Assembly: GCA_015179125.1 (NCBI GenBank) | Contig: WHVA01000066.1 | Span: forward strand, 248,001-312,000 | DNA from: Gautieria morchelliformis | Lineage: Eukaryota > Basidiomycota > Agaricomycetes > Gomphales > Gomphaceae | Direction of reading: 5' to 3' | DNA: 64,000 nt | In this document: one piece after another, positions 42,867 through 52,890 of the stretch | How positions within the stretch are numbered: position 1 is the stretch's first letter | Layout of the letters: every line of letters starts with the position of its first letter | The notes under the pieces: generated by a model | What the model was told of the DNA's origin: nothing | The model's database searches: none | The model's input: the letters and a program-made list of their open reading frames with translations, nothing else | Made by a program: the position numbers and the translations under genes

Positions 42867-43485
42867 TAGGGCTCAAAGTAATCCAGAGCTGTTTCCTTGA
42901 GGAAGGACAAAACGTAGTTCACTTTTGTAGAACCATCTCGGAATGCTTTGGGTTTGGCATGGAAATTCAAGGAATCCTCAGAGCTTTTTTGGGTCCGAGC
43001 CATCAAACTGGTCGGGTTCCCGGAGTTTCGCTTGCAAGTCACTTCAGTCTCCACCACCACCAAGCCCATTGTCAGCAAGCTTTTCCAAAGCTGTGAGCAA
43101 TCGCCCAACCTGTTCCTCCCTGTTTGCCACTACATTCAGGTTGGGATTAGGTCTCGGGCCTGCTACTTCAGGATCGGAATTATGCTCGGAACTGGAATCA
43201 GAATCATCGCCACATCCACCACCATCGCCAGGGTCACTCGGCTCGGGGGGCTCAGCATTTGGTTCTTCGGAAACTTCACTGGCGCACCCTCGGCCAGCTA
43301 GCTCGGCACCAGGGTGCGGGTTGGGGGGTTGGAATACCGGTGACGGAACGGGGGGTTTTCTGGGACACTCGAAGCACCTCGTGCATGCTGAGCTTCAATT
43401 GTCGGCATTACGCAGCTACCTTCGGCACAGGTGTGAAATCAGGTAATCGGCATTCTGAACAAAGAGTGTAGGAGCTCAGATATAC

Positions 43486-43926
43486 TGTTAAGGTTGTGTT
43501 TGTACTGTAGTTCGGCTATACCAGGCCGAACTCGGGTCTCGGGTCGGAGGGCTTGGCTTCAGCCTCTTGGGTTGCGCCCACTCTATGTTCCGCCCTAATT
43601 TCGGGAGCGGTCCCAAGCTGAGGTGCAGATTTCAATATCAAGCAGAGGGTCTCAAGTATGGTAAGCTAATTCGATATCTGAACTGAGGAGCTACTGTACA
43701 TGGACTGGAGGTCTATAGTAAAGTAGCATGCAGGGTCGTGAAGAGAACATGATCGGATCAACGCTCAGGGGAAACAAGGGTCAGGCAAATGGGGAACTAA
43801 CTAATAAGGGAATCAGGGGTGATGGGGAGTTTGAAGGGGAACCCAAAGGAAGCCGAGAAATACCCGAGGTTCCCAAACAAGAGCCGAAGCTGAGCTTTGG
43901 TCCAGATTCAGGGACGGGTCGTAAAA
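43486..43926 (-). repeat. Gypsy B1 5' LTR
   Basis: TGTTAAGG at 43486 to GGTCGTAAAA, where TAACA is expected. Similar along its length to 32606-33044. Copia sequence begins directly after it. Confidence 0.85.
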
Positions 43927-45385
43927 ATATGCCTTGAACTGCTTGAATGCATCAAATGCATCTGACTTTGCCTTCAGCTTGATGACCACCCATAACCTAG
44001 TGGCATCATCAATGAAGGTGACCCAATACCAATAGCCATCCTGTGTGACAGGCATGGGACTATGGAGGTCAGAATGGATTAGAACAAGTGGCTCAGTAGC
44101 ATGGAAGTTTGCTGTCTTATTTACTACCCGATGTTGTTTCCCTGCAAGGCAGGGCTCACAGATGGGGTCTGGTGTTGCCTGTGACTTGATAGTCAGACCA
44201 GTGACCAGCTCCTTTGACACCAAATGATGGACATCAGGGAAGTTCAAATGTCCAAAGCGATGGTGCCAGAAGGTTATTATGTCCAGAGGACATGTGCTGA
44301 TCAGCCCGGCAAATTCTGTCATTGGCTGTGTGACACCATGTAAGTGAGCTGTGTTGTTTCCATTCACTGTGGCAGTGAAGAGGAGGTTGCCTTCAACATC
44401 TTGTCTCCCGCAATAGACACATGGAAGTGTTTATGTCGAGTTAAATACCAGACAGACAAGAGGTTACTTCTCAGAAGGGGAACATGCAAGACTCTTTCAA
44501 ATTCCAGCAGACGCTTAGGTAGTCCATTTACAACTGGCTTAAACCTCACAGATCCAACCCCTGCCGAATGGATAGTTTGGCCATCTGCAAGATGAATGGG
44601 TATTTGGAGGGGTTGGTAAGTGGTGAACCAGTGACGATGAGGTGTCATATGTGAAGAGGCACCTGTGTCTGCAGTCCAGTCAGAACTCGCCTCGACAATG
44701 AGGGCATTTGTGGGACTGGTGGGATCTGGGAGAGAGATACTTGCGTTGCCTGCAAATTCCACCTGGCTAGCTTCCTCCTCCTGCTCAGCCTGCTTGGCCT
44801 GCTCTGGCTTCTTCTTCCCCTTGGCTTTCTTCTTAGCCTTCCTCTCCTTGGCCTCCTGCTCAGCCTGACGCTATCTTTGAAGCAAGTTCCCAGAGTGTGG
44901 CCAGATCTAGAGCAGAAGTCGCAAGTAGAAGATGACTGTGAAGTCTGGGCAATCTGAGCAGATTTCATGGCAATGGTAGTAGAATCAATGCCACGTGGAG
45001 CATGGTTCTGCTGTTCCAAGATCTTGGCTTCTTTGACAGTCTGATAGTCAAACTGAGGAAGCAACATGAGGGCTGATTTGAAGGCAGTATAATCCTCAGG
45101 GAGTGCCCTAATGAGTGCCATAGAAGCCAGTTCTCCGTCCATGTCATCAATGGTGAAGTTGGGTGGACGCAAATCCTGAACCTTGTTTATAGCATCATCA
45201 ACTCTGGTCATGAGAGCATTCCTCCAGGAGTTTAACTCTGCCATATCTGAGATGCCAGGCTTAGTATATTCTCCCTTGACCAGACTCCAGACCTCTTTGG
45301 TCATAAGCAATGCACGCATCTCCCCCACCCATGTATTATAGTTTCCCTCCCCAAGTTTAGTGACACGGTCACTATCCTTTCCCAT
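43927..45385 (-). pseudogene. Copia 2a: gag, protease and integrase start, truncated
   Basis: From ATG 45385 (MGKDSDRVTKLGEGNYNTWV) it reads a UBN2-type gag in which about 65 residues present in copy 2b are missing (ELNSWRNALMTRV). Then come a CCHC knuckle CDFCSRSGHTLGTC, the protease DWTADTGASSHMTPH, pre-integrase FWHHRFGHLNFPDVHHLVSK with CEPCLAGKQH, and the integrase first Asp region IHSDLHSPMPVTQDG, FIDDATRLWVV. It stops at FKQFKAYF, where the B1 LTR begins. A frameshift lies near 44870. Confidence 0.88.
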
Positions 45386-46333
45386 GACGCACATGCAACA
45401 ATCAACTAACACTAATAACTCAAAGACAAGCAGTTGTGACACTCCCCAACTCACTGGTATGACTACCAGGATATTGTCAGGTGAGATAAAAGGTGACTCA
45501 ACAGAGAGAACACCCCCAACAGTTCAAATCTATAACACAGCAGTGTCAGAGATGACACAAGGACCTAAAATCAAAGGGAAGAAATGACAAGTGAGGAAAT
45601 GGCGGAGAAAATGTGAATTGCCGGCCAGGATTTGATCCAAATGATAAATGGATTGGACCAAATGAAAGAGCGCCATTCACTTAGTCTTGGACAAGTGGGG
45701 GGCACCTATCAGCGCACCAGTGGAGGCTCAGGAAAGTCAAATTTGCAAAAGTTTTCAGAACAGCAAGATGAGCAAAATTTCAAGAATTGACCTTTGCAGC
45801 CTAACCCTTCAAGCTAATCCCTCAAATGTTTGACCCAACGCTTCTCAGGAGCATCAACAACCCCCCTAGCAATCCAAATAAGTGCCCAGATAAGCGGTTG
45901 GAGCATGGGATGCAAACAGTGCAAAAATGCAGGCAATGTGGAGGCTGATAAGGGCACAAAAGGTGGATGGAGGTCCTGGGAGGTGTCCTAGTGTGAAAAA
46001 GCGAAGTTATAGGAGCCTTACAACAAGCCTGATAAGCCTGATAAGCCTAACAAACACCCCAGCAGGTCTGGGGATGTGTGGTGAGTGCACAAGATCAGAT
46101 TATACAGCTAGATACATCATACCTGGGGATGTGTGGTGAGTGCACAAGATAAGGGGCACTCTCCCACACTCCCCAGCTGTTAGCTGGCGCCTTTTGGCTT
46201 ATGTAAGCATGCCAAAAAGCGCAGATACAAAGCAAAGAGTCAACAAGAAGCCACTAACTACTGGAGAGAAAAATACCAAGAAAATTAGAGGAAAGGTAGA
46301 ATGGATAGGGCTTCTAATATCACCATTCAACAC
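45386..46333 (-). repeat. Copia 2 LTR and leader shared by two tandem copies
   Basis: The minus strand begins TGTTGAATGGTGATATTAG at 46333, right after a purine run (CAGGTGGGAG) that ends copy 2b, and leads into the gag of copy 2a at 45385. The part from about 45832 to 45386 is repeated at 49546-49114 upstream of copy 2b. It therefore serves as 3' LTR of 2b and 5' LTR of 2a. The exact LTR/leader border is not clear. A 36-bp direct repeat (GGGGATGTGTGGTGAGTGCA) lies at about 46070-46150. Confidence 0.65.
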
Positions 46334-46368
46334 TCCCACCTGATAATAGCGCTCTGCATTCCTACACC

Positions 46369-46869
46369 TCACAGCCTTTCAAGGAATGCCGCCTCAATCA
46401 CTTCCAGCTCCTCCAATGTCCTCATCCGCAGCATCTCAAACCGCTCCTCTTCTAAAGCTCCCAAGTCTACGGCAGGAGTCACCTCTTCCACCCTCGGCAT
46501 ATCAGTCTTCATCCACCGTCGCAAAATCCCCATTGCCCATAAGAACATGGCATGCCACCGATCCTTAATGCAAACTTGTGGTATGAGTGGTGTGAATGAT
46601 ATATGACTGCCTGAATGAGCAGTGTCGCAAGGAGATGATGGTAGGGTGTCGAAGCCGGGTGGTAGAAGGTCTGAATTGGACTGGGCAGTGACCGGCGACA
46701 AGTGTACTGGTGAGGGATATGTGATAGAAGGAGGTGGCGATGGTTGGATGAAACTGATGGAATCGGGAGTAGATGGGCGCGCTGAGAGGCACATGGATAT
46801 GCTGATTGCAAATGTACAGCGTTGGTAAAGATAAAACAAGGTTTGGCGCAGTCTGAAAATAATTAGCAA
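46369..46869 (-). CDS. ORF between copia 2b RNase H and its polypurine tract, 166 codons
   Basis: An uninterrupted minus-strand frame with a Ser/Pro-rich first part (SPPPSITYPSPVHLSPVTAQ) and a helical end (EEERFEMLRMRTLEELEVIE). Position and strand fit an extra ORF after pol, but composition and the lack of a second copy leave it doubtful. No known motif. Confidence 0.25.
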   Translation of the reverse strand: MLIIFRLRQTLFYLYQRCTFAISISMCLSARPSTPDSISFIQPSPPPSITYPSPVHLSPVTAQSNSDLLPPGFDTLPSSPCDTAHSGSHISFTPLIPQVCIKDRWHAMFLWAMGILRRWMKTDMPRVEEVTPAVDLGALEEERFEMLRMRTLEELEVIEAAFLERL

Positions 46870-46921
46870 CTGTAAACTTTATTTACCGCTCCAGGCGCTA
46901 AACAATGCTCAGTGCAAATCA

Positions 46922-49113
46922 TTATAGCATTAGTCCTAGCATTTTCCTGCAGCGTTCAACCTTGACCTTTGTCAATGACTTTGTCAAGATGTCTGCTGGC
47001 ATCTCATCGGTGGGAATGTGAGCAACTGAGATTTTTCTTTCGGTGACCACATCTCTCAGCCAGTAGAAGCGCAAGTCTAGTTGCTTGAGTCTCCCGTGGT
47101 GTTCAGGATTCTTAGCAACTTGAACTGCTGACTGGTTATCAATGAAGAGTGTGGAGGAACCTCTAGGTTTCCACCCAAGCTCAGTGAACAAATTTCGCAA
47201 CCAAAGGATCTCTTGGCCTGCCGAGACAGCCGCAATGTATTCTGCCTCTGTGGTAGACAGAGTGACCATGGTCTGCAATTTTGTTCTCCAACTGATGGCT
47301 CCAGTTCCCATTTTAACCACATATGCACTGGTGGATTTACCACAGTCTTTGTCTCCACCATGGGTCTGCATCTGAATATGACGTAAACAGCTGGGTTGAC
47401 TGTGTCAAGCCTGGCTTGTATGTCAGCTTGTAGTCAAGGGTGCCCTTCAGGTATTTGAAGAGGTGCTTGACAGCTGTCCAGTGTGCCATGCCAGGATTGG
47501 AGTTGAATCTGGCCAATACTCCCACCGCATATGCTATGTCTGGACGGGTTGCAGTAGCCAAATAAAGCAAGGATCCCACTGCATGAATATATGGCTTGTC
47601 TTTCATGAATTCAACCTCCTCCGGTGTAGAGGGAGCCTGTTCAGTGGACAGCCTGCAGCCAGGATCCATAGGAGTAAAGACTCTATAGCAATCAGCATGG
47701 CCATATCGCTCCAGAAGGTCCAAGGTATACTGCTTCTGTGAGAGTGTGAGTGTGGTTCAAGGGTCCAAAACGACGGTGCCATAATGTTATGTCTAGAGGA
47801 CATGTGCTGATCAGCCCGGCAAATTCTGTCATTGGCTGTGTGAGACCATCTAAGTGGGCTGTATTGTTTCCAGTTACTGTGGCAGTGAAGAGGAGGTTGC
47901 CTTGCCGATTGAACAACATCTTGTCTCCCACAATAGACACATGGAAATGTTTATGTCGAGTTAAATACAAGACAGACAGGAGGTTACTTCTCAGAAGGGG
48001 GACATGCAAGACTCTTTCAAATTCCAGCAGACGCTTAGGTAGTCCATTTACAACTGGCTTAAACCTCACAGATCCAACCCCCGCTGAATGGATGGTTTGG
48101 CCATCTGCGAGACGAATGGGTATTTCAAGGGGTTGGTAAGTTGTGAACCAGTGACGATGAGGTGTCATATGTGAAGAGGCACCTGTGTCTGCAGTCCAGT
48201 CAGCACTCGCCTCGACAATGAGGGCATTTGTGGGACTAGTGGGATCTGGGAGAGAGATACTTGCGTTGCCTGCAAATTCCACCTGGCTAGCTTCCTCCTC
48301 CTGCTCAGCCTGCTTGGCCTGCTCTGGCTTCTTCTTCCCCTTGTCTTTCTTCTTAGCCTTCCTCTCCTTGGCCTCCTGCTCAGCCTGACGCTTTGCATCC
48401 CTATATTTGAAGCAAGTTTCCAATGTGTGGCCCGATCTAGAGCAGAAGTCACAGGTAGAGGATGACTGTGGAGTCTGGGCAATCTGAGCAGATTTCATCG
48501 CAATAGTAGTAGAATCAGTGCCACGTGGAGCACGGTTCTGCTGTTCCAAGATCATAGCTTCTTTGACAGTCTGATAGTCAAACTGAGGAAGCAACATGAG
48601 GGCAGATTTGAAGGCAGTATACTCCTCAGGGAGTGCCCTGATGAGTGCCATAGCAGCCAGTTCTCCGTCCATGTCATCAATGGTGAAGTTGGGTGGACGC
48701 AAATCCTGAACCTTGTTTATGGCATCATCAACTCTGGTCATGAGAGCATTGAGCGTCTCATCATCCTGTTTCCTGATGCTGAACAACCCGTCCAAAGCAT
48801 TAAACCTGGTGGCAGGATGCTTCTGGAGGTGCACAGACTCCAGTTTGCGCCACATTTGCACAGGATCCTCCTCCAAGCCCTTGACATGGACTTTCTGAGA
48901 CGCTTCCAAGGCCAGATATATCTGTCCCGCTGCAATATCCCTGTCCTTTCTCCAGGACTTTAACTCTGCCATATCTGAGACGCCAGGCTGAGTATATTCT
49001 CCCTTGACCAGACTCCAGACCTCTTTGGTCATAAGCAATGCACGCATCTCCCCCACCCATGTATTATAGTTTCCCTCCCCAAGTTTAGTGACACGGTCAC
49101 CGTCCTTTCCCAT
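46922..49113 (-). pseudogene. Copia 2b: gag-protease fused to RNase H
   Basis: Starts at ATG 49113 (MGKDGDRVTKLGEGNYNTWV). The gag is full length (VHVKGLEEDPVQMWRKLESV, LNALMTRVDDAINKVQDLRP), followed by knuckle CDFCSRSGHTLETCFKY, protease DWTADTGASSHMTPH, and LWHRRFG of the pre-integrase. At about 47762 it jumps to the end of RT: LDLLERYGHADCYRVFTPMD, then PYIHAVGSLLYLATATRPDI. RNase H follows with LSTTEAEYIAAVSAGQEILW and FIDNQSAVQVAKN, ending at KMLGLML. The junction also changes frame. Confidence 0.9.
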
Positions 49114-49546
49114 GACGCAGTCAACTAACACTAATAACTGAAAGACGAGCAGTTGTGACACTCCCCAACTCACTGGGATGACTACCAGGATATTGTTAGG
49201 TGAGATAAAAGGTGACTCAACAGAGAGAACACCCCCAACAGTTCAAATCTATAACACAGCAGTGTCAGAGATGACACAAGGACCTAGAATCAAATGGAAA
49301 ATGGGGTGCAAGTGAGGGAATGGTGGAGAAAATGTGAATTGCCGGCCAGGATTTGATCCAAATGACAAATGGATTGGACCAAATGAAAGAGCGCCCCTCA
49401 CTTAGTCTTGGCAGAGTGGGACGCGCCTATCAGCGCACCAAGGGAAGCTCAGGGAAGCGAAATTTGCCAAAGTGTTCAGAACAGCAAGATGAGCAAAATT
49501 TCAAGATTTGACCTTTGCAGCCTAACCCTTCAAGCTAATCCCTACC

Positions 49547-50038
49547 CGCAGTTGACCCCTTATCCTTCACCTTCCCTTTTGCCGTGGTCTTCGTGCCCTG
49601 CTCCCTCACCTCAGCCTCCCGACCATCCTTCTCCTCCTTCGCTTTATAATCTAAACAAGGGACTAACACTTCACATGAGTTTGAACAATGAAAGGAGGAC
49701 TTGCTTACCCTCTGGTGACACACAGGCCTGGCGATGGCGGATACATTGCCCACACATTTTTCCCACCAGCCCGCTACACATGTGGTTGTAGTGGAGACAT
49801 CTCCCGCATTTCACTGACTTCAACACCGGCTCAGGCTATGGTGGAGACTTCAGTTAACTCTGTGAACATCTGCAAAAATGATGGACACTTACCCCAATGT
49901 AAATCCTCCACCCTAAGAGGTAGGCATGGTCAGGGTACCCTTGCTTCACCACCAATTGCGGTATCTTATCCACCTCGGCAACCTGTGCATTCAGGCGGCC
50001 CTTGCAATGTGGTGCAGGAGTTGGCTCGACTGTGACGA
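49547..50038 (-). pseudogene. Gene fragment with Zn-cluster-like exon, continued at 58906-59033
   Basis: Minus-strand exon at about 49735-49845: PEPVLKSVKCGRCLHYNHMC, then GKMCGQCIRHRQACVSPEG, followed by a splice donor GTAAGC. The cysteine spacing is C-x2-C-x6-C-x7-C-x2-C-x6-C. A stop (TAG, probably from CAG) precedes it. Upstream, 50038-49905 reads EIVTVEPTPAPHCKGRLNAQ, VVKQGYPDHAYLLGWRIYIG, with a donor GTAAGTGTCC. The 5' continuation lies beyond the nested insertions, at 59033-58906 (SDDEGKDALTLKKAQTELGP). It could be a host gene or the extra ORF of another gypsy element, because the cluster resembles the one at 33816. Confidence 0.45.
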
Positions 50039-50043
50039 TCTCC

Positions 50044-50371
50044 TGTTACGTATTGAGATTTCCGCAAGTCAGAACTGGAAAGGACAACAGCTTCAACTTA
50101 TATGTTGTGCCCCCAATAAACTACCATCCTAAGTATGAACGCAGGTCAGAAGTTGGAAAATATTGAACTAAGACAAGAGTCGGGAACTTGAGTCGGAACT
50201 GAGTCGGAAGGCAGAGCGTGGAAGGTGGAGGTCTTGCTAAAACTCGCTGTGCTAAGAACAGGAGATAGAGCGAAGGAAATCAAGTATCCAAGGCGATTAT
50301 CTGATTGCAGAATAACAGACATACATGAGAGGCTTTTATACAAAGAGCTGAGACAACATGTAATGTGATGG
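50044..50371 (-). repeat. LTR-D solo, first part (split by gypsy B2)
   Basis: Starts TGTTACGTATTGAG at 50044, preceded by TCTCC (50039-50043). The second part ends at 58900 and is followed by TCTCC (58901-58905), a perfect 5-bp duplication. It is inverted relative to the copy at 28012. Confidence 0.92.
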
Positions 50372-50838
50372 TGTTAAGAACGTAAGTCGTACTTAAGACT
50401 CAACCCGAGGGCCGAGCTGAGGTTAACTGAAGTTCGGGAACAGAGGGCTTGGCTTCAACTTCGTAGGTTGTGCCCACTACAGTGTTCTGCCCTAATTTCG
50501 AGAAACGGATTTGGGGACGGATTCGGCTGGAAGCCGAGGTTCAGAAATGAGAGGAGCGGGAGATACGAGGAATCTAAGTCGATATCAGAACTGAGGAATT
50601 AGTGTACATGATGGGGGGTTTTATATACTAATTGCAAGGAACGGAAAGAGGGCATCAATGCCCGTATCGAGCAGGAAGCAGGGTCGACGGACGATCATCA
50701 GAAATGGAACAGGACTATCTAGGAAAGGGGGATCAGGGTGAATGATGAACCAATAGGGAACCTGAGTTAAGCCCGAAGGTTCCCGAGCGAGATCTGAGGC
50801 CGAGGCCTCAGGTCCGGACTCGGAAACAGGTCTTAACA
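50372..50838 (-). repeat. Gypsy B2 3' LTR
   Basis: TGTTAAGAACGTAAGTCG to GGTCTTAACA, 467 bp, closely similar to 58098-58573. The about 20 bp that should follow, containing the polypurine tract, is missing compared with B1. Confidence 0.92.
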
Positions 50839-50947
50839 GAACCCATGAGGCCATAAGTGAGATCCTGGAGATTGCCGGAACGGGGGTGTTACATAAGCTT
50901 TGCTTCGTGTCTCTTTTTCTGCTTCTTCCCATCATCTTCAATTTCTC

Positions 50948-51611
50948 ATGTCAGATCCAAGACACCCAAGAGCCCACAGTCAAGGAACTTGACACAGAAC
51001 TTGAGCACAAGGAACGAGAGGCAGAGAAGAAGAGGGAGGAGTTGAAGGAGAAGCGTCACCTCGCCCAGGGGCGCAAGGACACGGCGGATAAAAAGAGGAA
51101 GGAGGATGAGGCCCGGAAGGCGGAAGAAGCCGAGGAGGAACGGCAACGGCAACGCGAAGCGAAAGCCGAGGCGGAAAAGCGCAAGGCACGGGAAGCTGAG
51201 GAAGAAGCAAGGAGGACCCGGGAAGCCAAAGAAGAGGCTCAGGGGGCCGAGAAGAAGGCCTGGGAGGAGGAGGCCAAGAAAGCCGAGATAGCTACCCGTG
51301 CTTGTCTAAGACAACATCTTGACGATATGATTAAGGAGTTTCAGGAGCGGCAAGCCTCGGTTAGCCAAGAGATTCGGATCCCATAGCCCAAGTTGGTGGT
51401 CGTAGATTTGGCTGCCACGAAAGCGCGGATGTTAATATCGCTGCAGGCTTGGGAGTGGAGCCAAGCGAAAATGAAGCCGAAGCAATGGGGGCGAAGAAAC
51501 GGAAGGTGACAGAGGAGGAGTCGGAAGAAGAAGAAGTAAGTCTTCCGTTATGGATCGGCTTGGGTTCTGACTTTGGTTTTTTAGGAGTTTCCTTGCGACA
51601 ACTGTGACAGG
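50948..51611 (+). pseudogene. Antisense ORF of gypsy B2, 3'-truncated
   Basis: Starts ATGTCAGATCC, like the B1 copy, with a one-base shift soon after. It then reads a long charged helix (KEREAEKKREELKEKRHLAQ, AEEAEEERQRQREAKAEAEK), a broken middle, and KKRKVTEEESEEEE ending at donor GTAAGT (51535). After an intron ending TTTTTTAG at about 51584 comes FPCDNCD, matching the CEPCDTC start of exon 2 in B1, and the sequence then jumps into the end of integrase at about 51611. The deletion removed the rest of the Cys cluster and the pol chromodomain together. Confidence 0.7.
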
Positions 51612-52890
51612 TGAAGAGTCCCTTGCATACGGGGGACCACCATGGCGTGCCGACCAGGTGGACTGCCTGAAGGCTGTCTGGAAGCCACAGGATGTAAGCT
51701 CGGGATCCGGCCTGGCCAATGATCTCGAAGGGGCTGAGGTACTTTTCAGCCAGCTTCTTCGAGGGCTGGGTTGTCCTGAAGAATTGCACTTTTACAAACG
51801 CTAAGGATCCAATCATAAACTCGGGGGCGGGAGCACAACGTGTGTCAGCCGAGACCTGGTACCAATATTGAGCGGATTTGATTTGCTCTTTCAAGGCAGT
51901 GTGAAGCTGGTCAAAGTCGACTGCGAAGTCTCAGGCCCGAGAGGAAGCGAGGTCCCTTTCAGGGTGAACTGTTAAGTTCGGGTTGTAGCCTTTGTTGGCA
52001 AAGAACAGTGAAATGCCGGTTGTGGCACTGGGAGCATTATTGTATGCAAACTCGGCAAGCGGGAGCAACTCGGACCAATTGTCTTGTTGGTAGTTGCAAT
52101 ATACCTGGAGATATTGTTCAAGAGTTTGATTTACACATTCGGTTTGACCATCGCCTTCGGGGTGATAACTGGAGGTAAAATGCAAGTTCATGTCAAGAGC
52201 TTTGCCAAGGGAACGGAAAAAGTGGGATATGAATTCCGAACCTCAGTCCGATGTCACATGGCTTGGGACACCGTGCTTTGAGAACACATGCAAAACAAAC
52301 AGGCGGGCTAGGTCAGCGGAAGTGATTGTGTCGTATGTTGGAATGAAGATGCTCTGCTTGGTTAAGTGGCAGACTACCACGAGGATCGCAGTGAATCCCG
52401 AGGATGCTGGCAACTGCTCAATGAAATCCATGGAGATAGAATTCCAAGGTTGCTCGGGTATTGGGAGCTGCTTGAGGGTGCCATAGGGCCGGTGACACTG
52501 TGACTTCGAACAGGAGCAAGTGGTGCAAGACTTGCAGAAGTTGATGACGAAAGGCCGAATTGCAGGCCAGGTGTATTCCCGGCGATTAGAGCAAGGGTCT
52601 TGTTTTGGCCGAAATGTCCCAAGAGTATGTGGTTGTGTTTGTACTGGAGTACTCGGAGCCGGAGATCGTTGGCATTGGGAACATATATGCGGCCATTGTG
52701 GCGTAGAAAGCCGTTGTCGGTTTGCGTGAACTATCACCGAGATGCCGGCAGACAACGGGGTCAGATGCCAGATTGGCTAAGATGTCGGCATGAAGCTTCT
52801 TGGAGTCCATCATAGTGCTCGCTTGGAGGATGGGTGCAAGCAGATAAGTTGCCCGGAGTGATTCCGACAGTTGTTGATTAGTGAAAATTG
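51612..52890 (-). pseudogene. Gypsy B2: integrase, chromodomain lost
   Basis: Zinc region FCKSCTTCSCSKSQCHR, core SISMDFIEQLPASSGF (D), SHVTSD followed by an RG..F context (D), SSYHPEGDGQTECVNQTLEQ (E), then FVKVQFFRTTQPSKKLAEKY and LSPFEIIGQAGSRAYILWLP. Translation then runs into antisense-ORF DNA after LQAVHLV. Frames change at about 52243 and 51925. Confidence 0.88.

Larger units (their letters stand above)
41111..43400 (-). pseudogene. Gypsy B1: gag with CCHC knuckle, split by a Tc1/mariner relic
   Basis: The N-terminal part (about 43100-42869) gives ADNGLGGG and LNFHAKPKAFRDGSTKVNYV, then LDYFEP. After the 41864-42866 insertion it resumes ADDPATEPVWASDY, and ends with the knuckle CLVCVQSGHHAKEC and SGAKK at 41111. 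Frames change several times. Removing the insertion and one TA gives EPYLADDPA, equivalent to EPFLTDDPI in B2. Confidence 0.85.
32606..43926 (-). mobile_element. Gypsy B copy 1 (Ty3/gypsy with antisense ORF)
   Basis: Two LTRs enclose a minus-strand gag-pol. The LTR facing 32606 is the 3' one, with a polypurine tract beside it at 33047-33057. Between the chromodomain and this LTR lies a plus-strand ORF. Later insertions are at 35971-38756 and 41864-42866. No matching target duplication flanks the LTRs, and gypsy C and copia sequences lie on the two sides. Confidence 0.9.
46334..49546 (-). mobile_element. Copia 2b, internally deleted, in tandem with 2a
   Basis: Minus strand: LTR/leader part 49546-49114, gag and protease, a fusion at about 47762 that removes integrase and most of RT, RNase H to 46922, a 3' segment with a small ORF, and a purine run at 46334-46343 next to the shared LTR. 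It cannot move by itself. Confidence 0.8.

Noticed and set aside
46369..46869. Envelope-like gene of copia
   Set aside because: No convincing signal peptide, membrane anchor or fusion peptide, and no second copy. Kept only as a low-confidence ORF.
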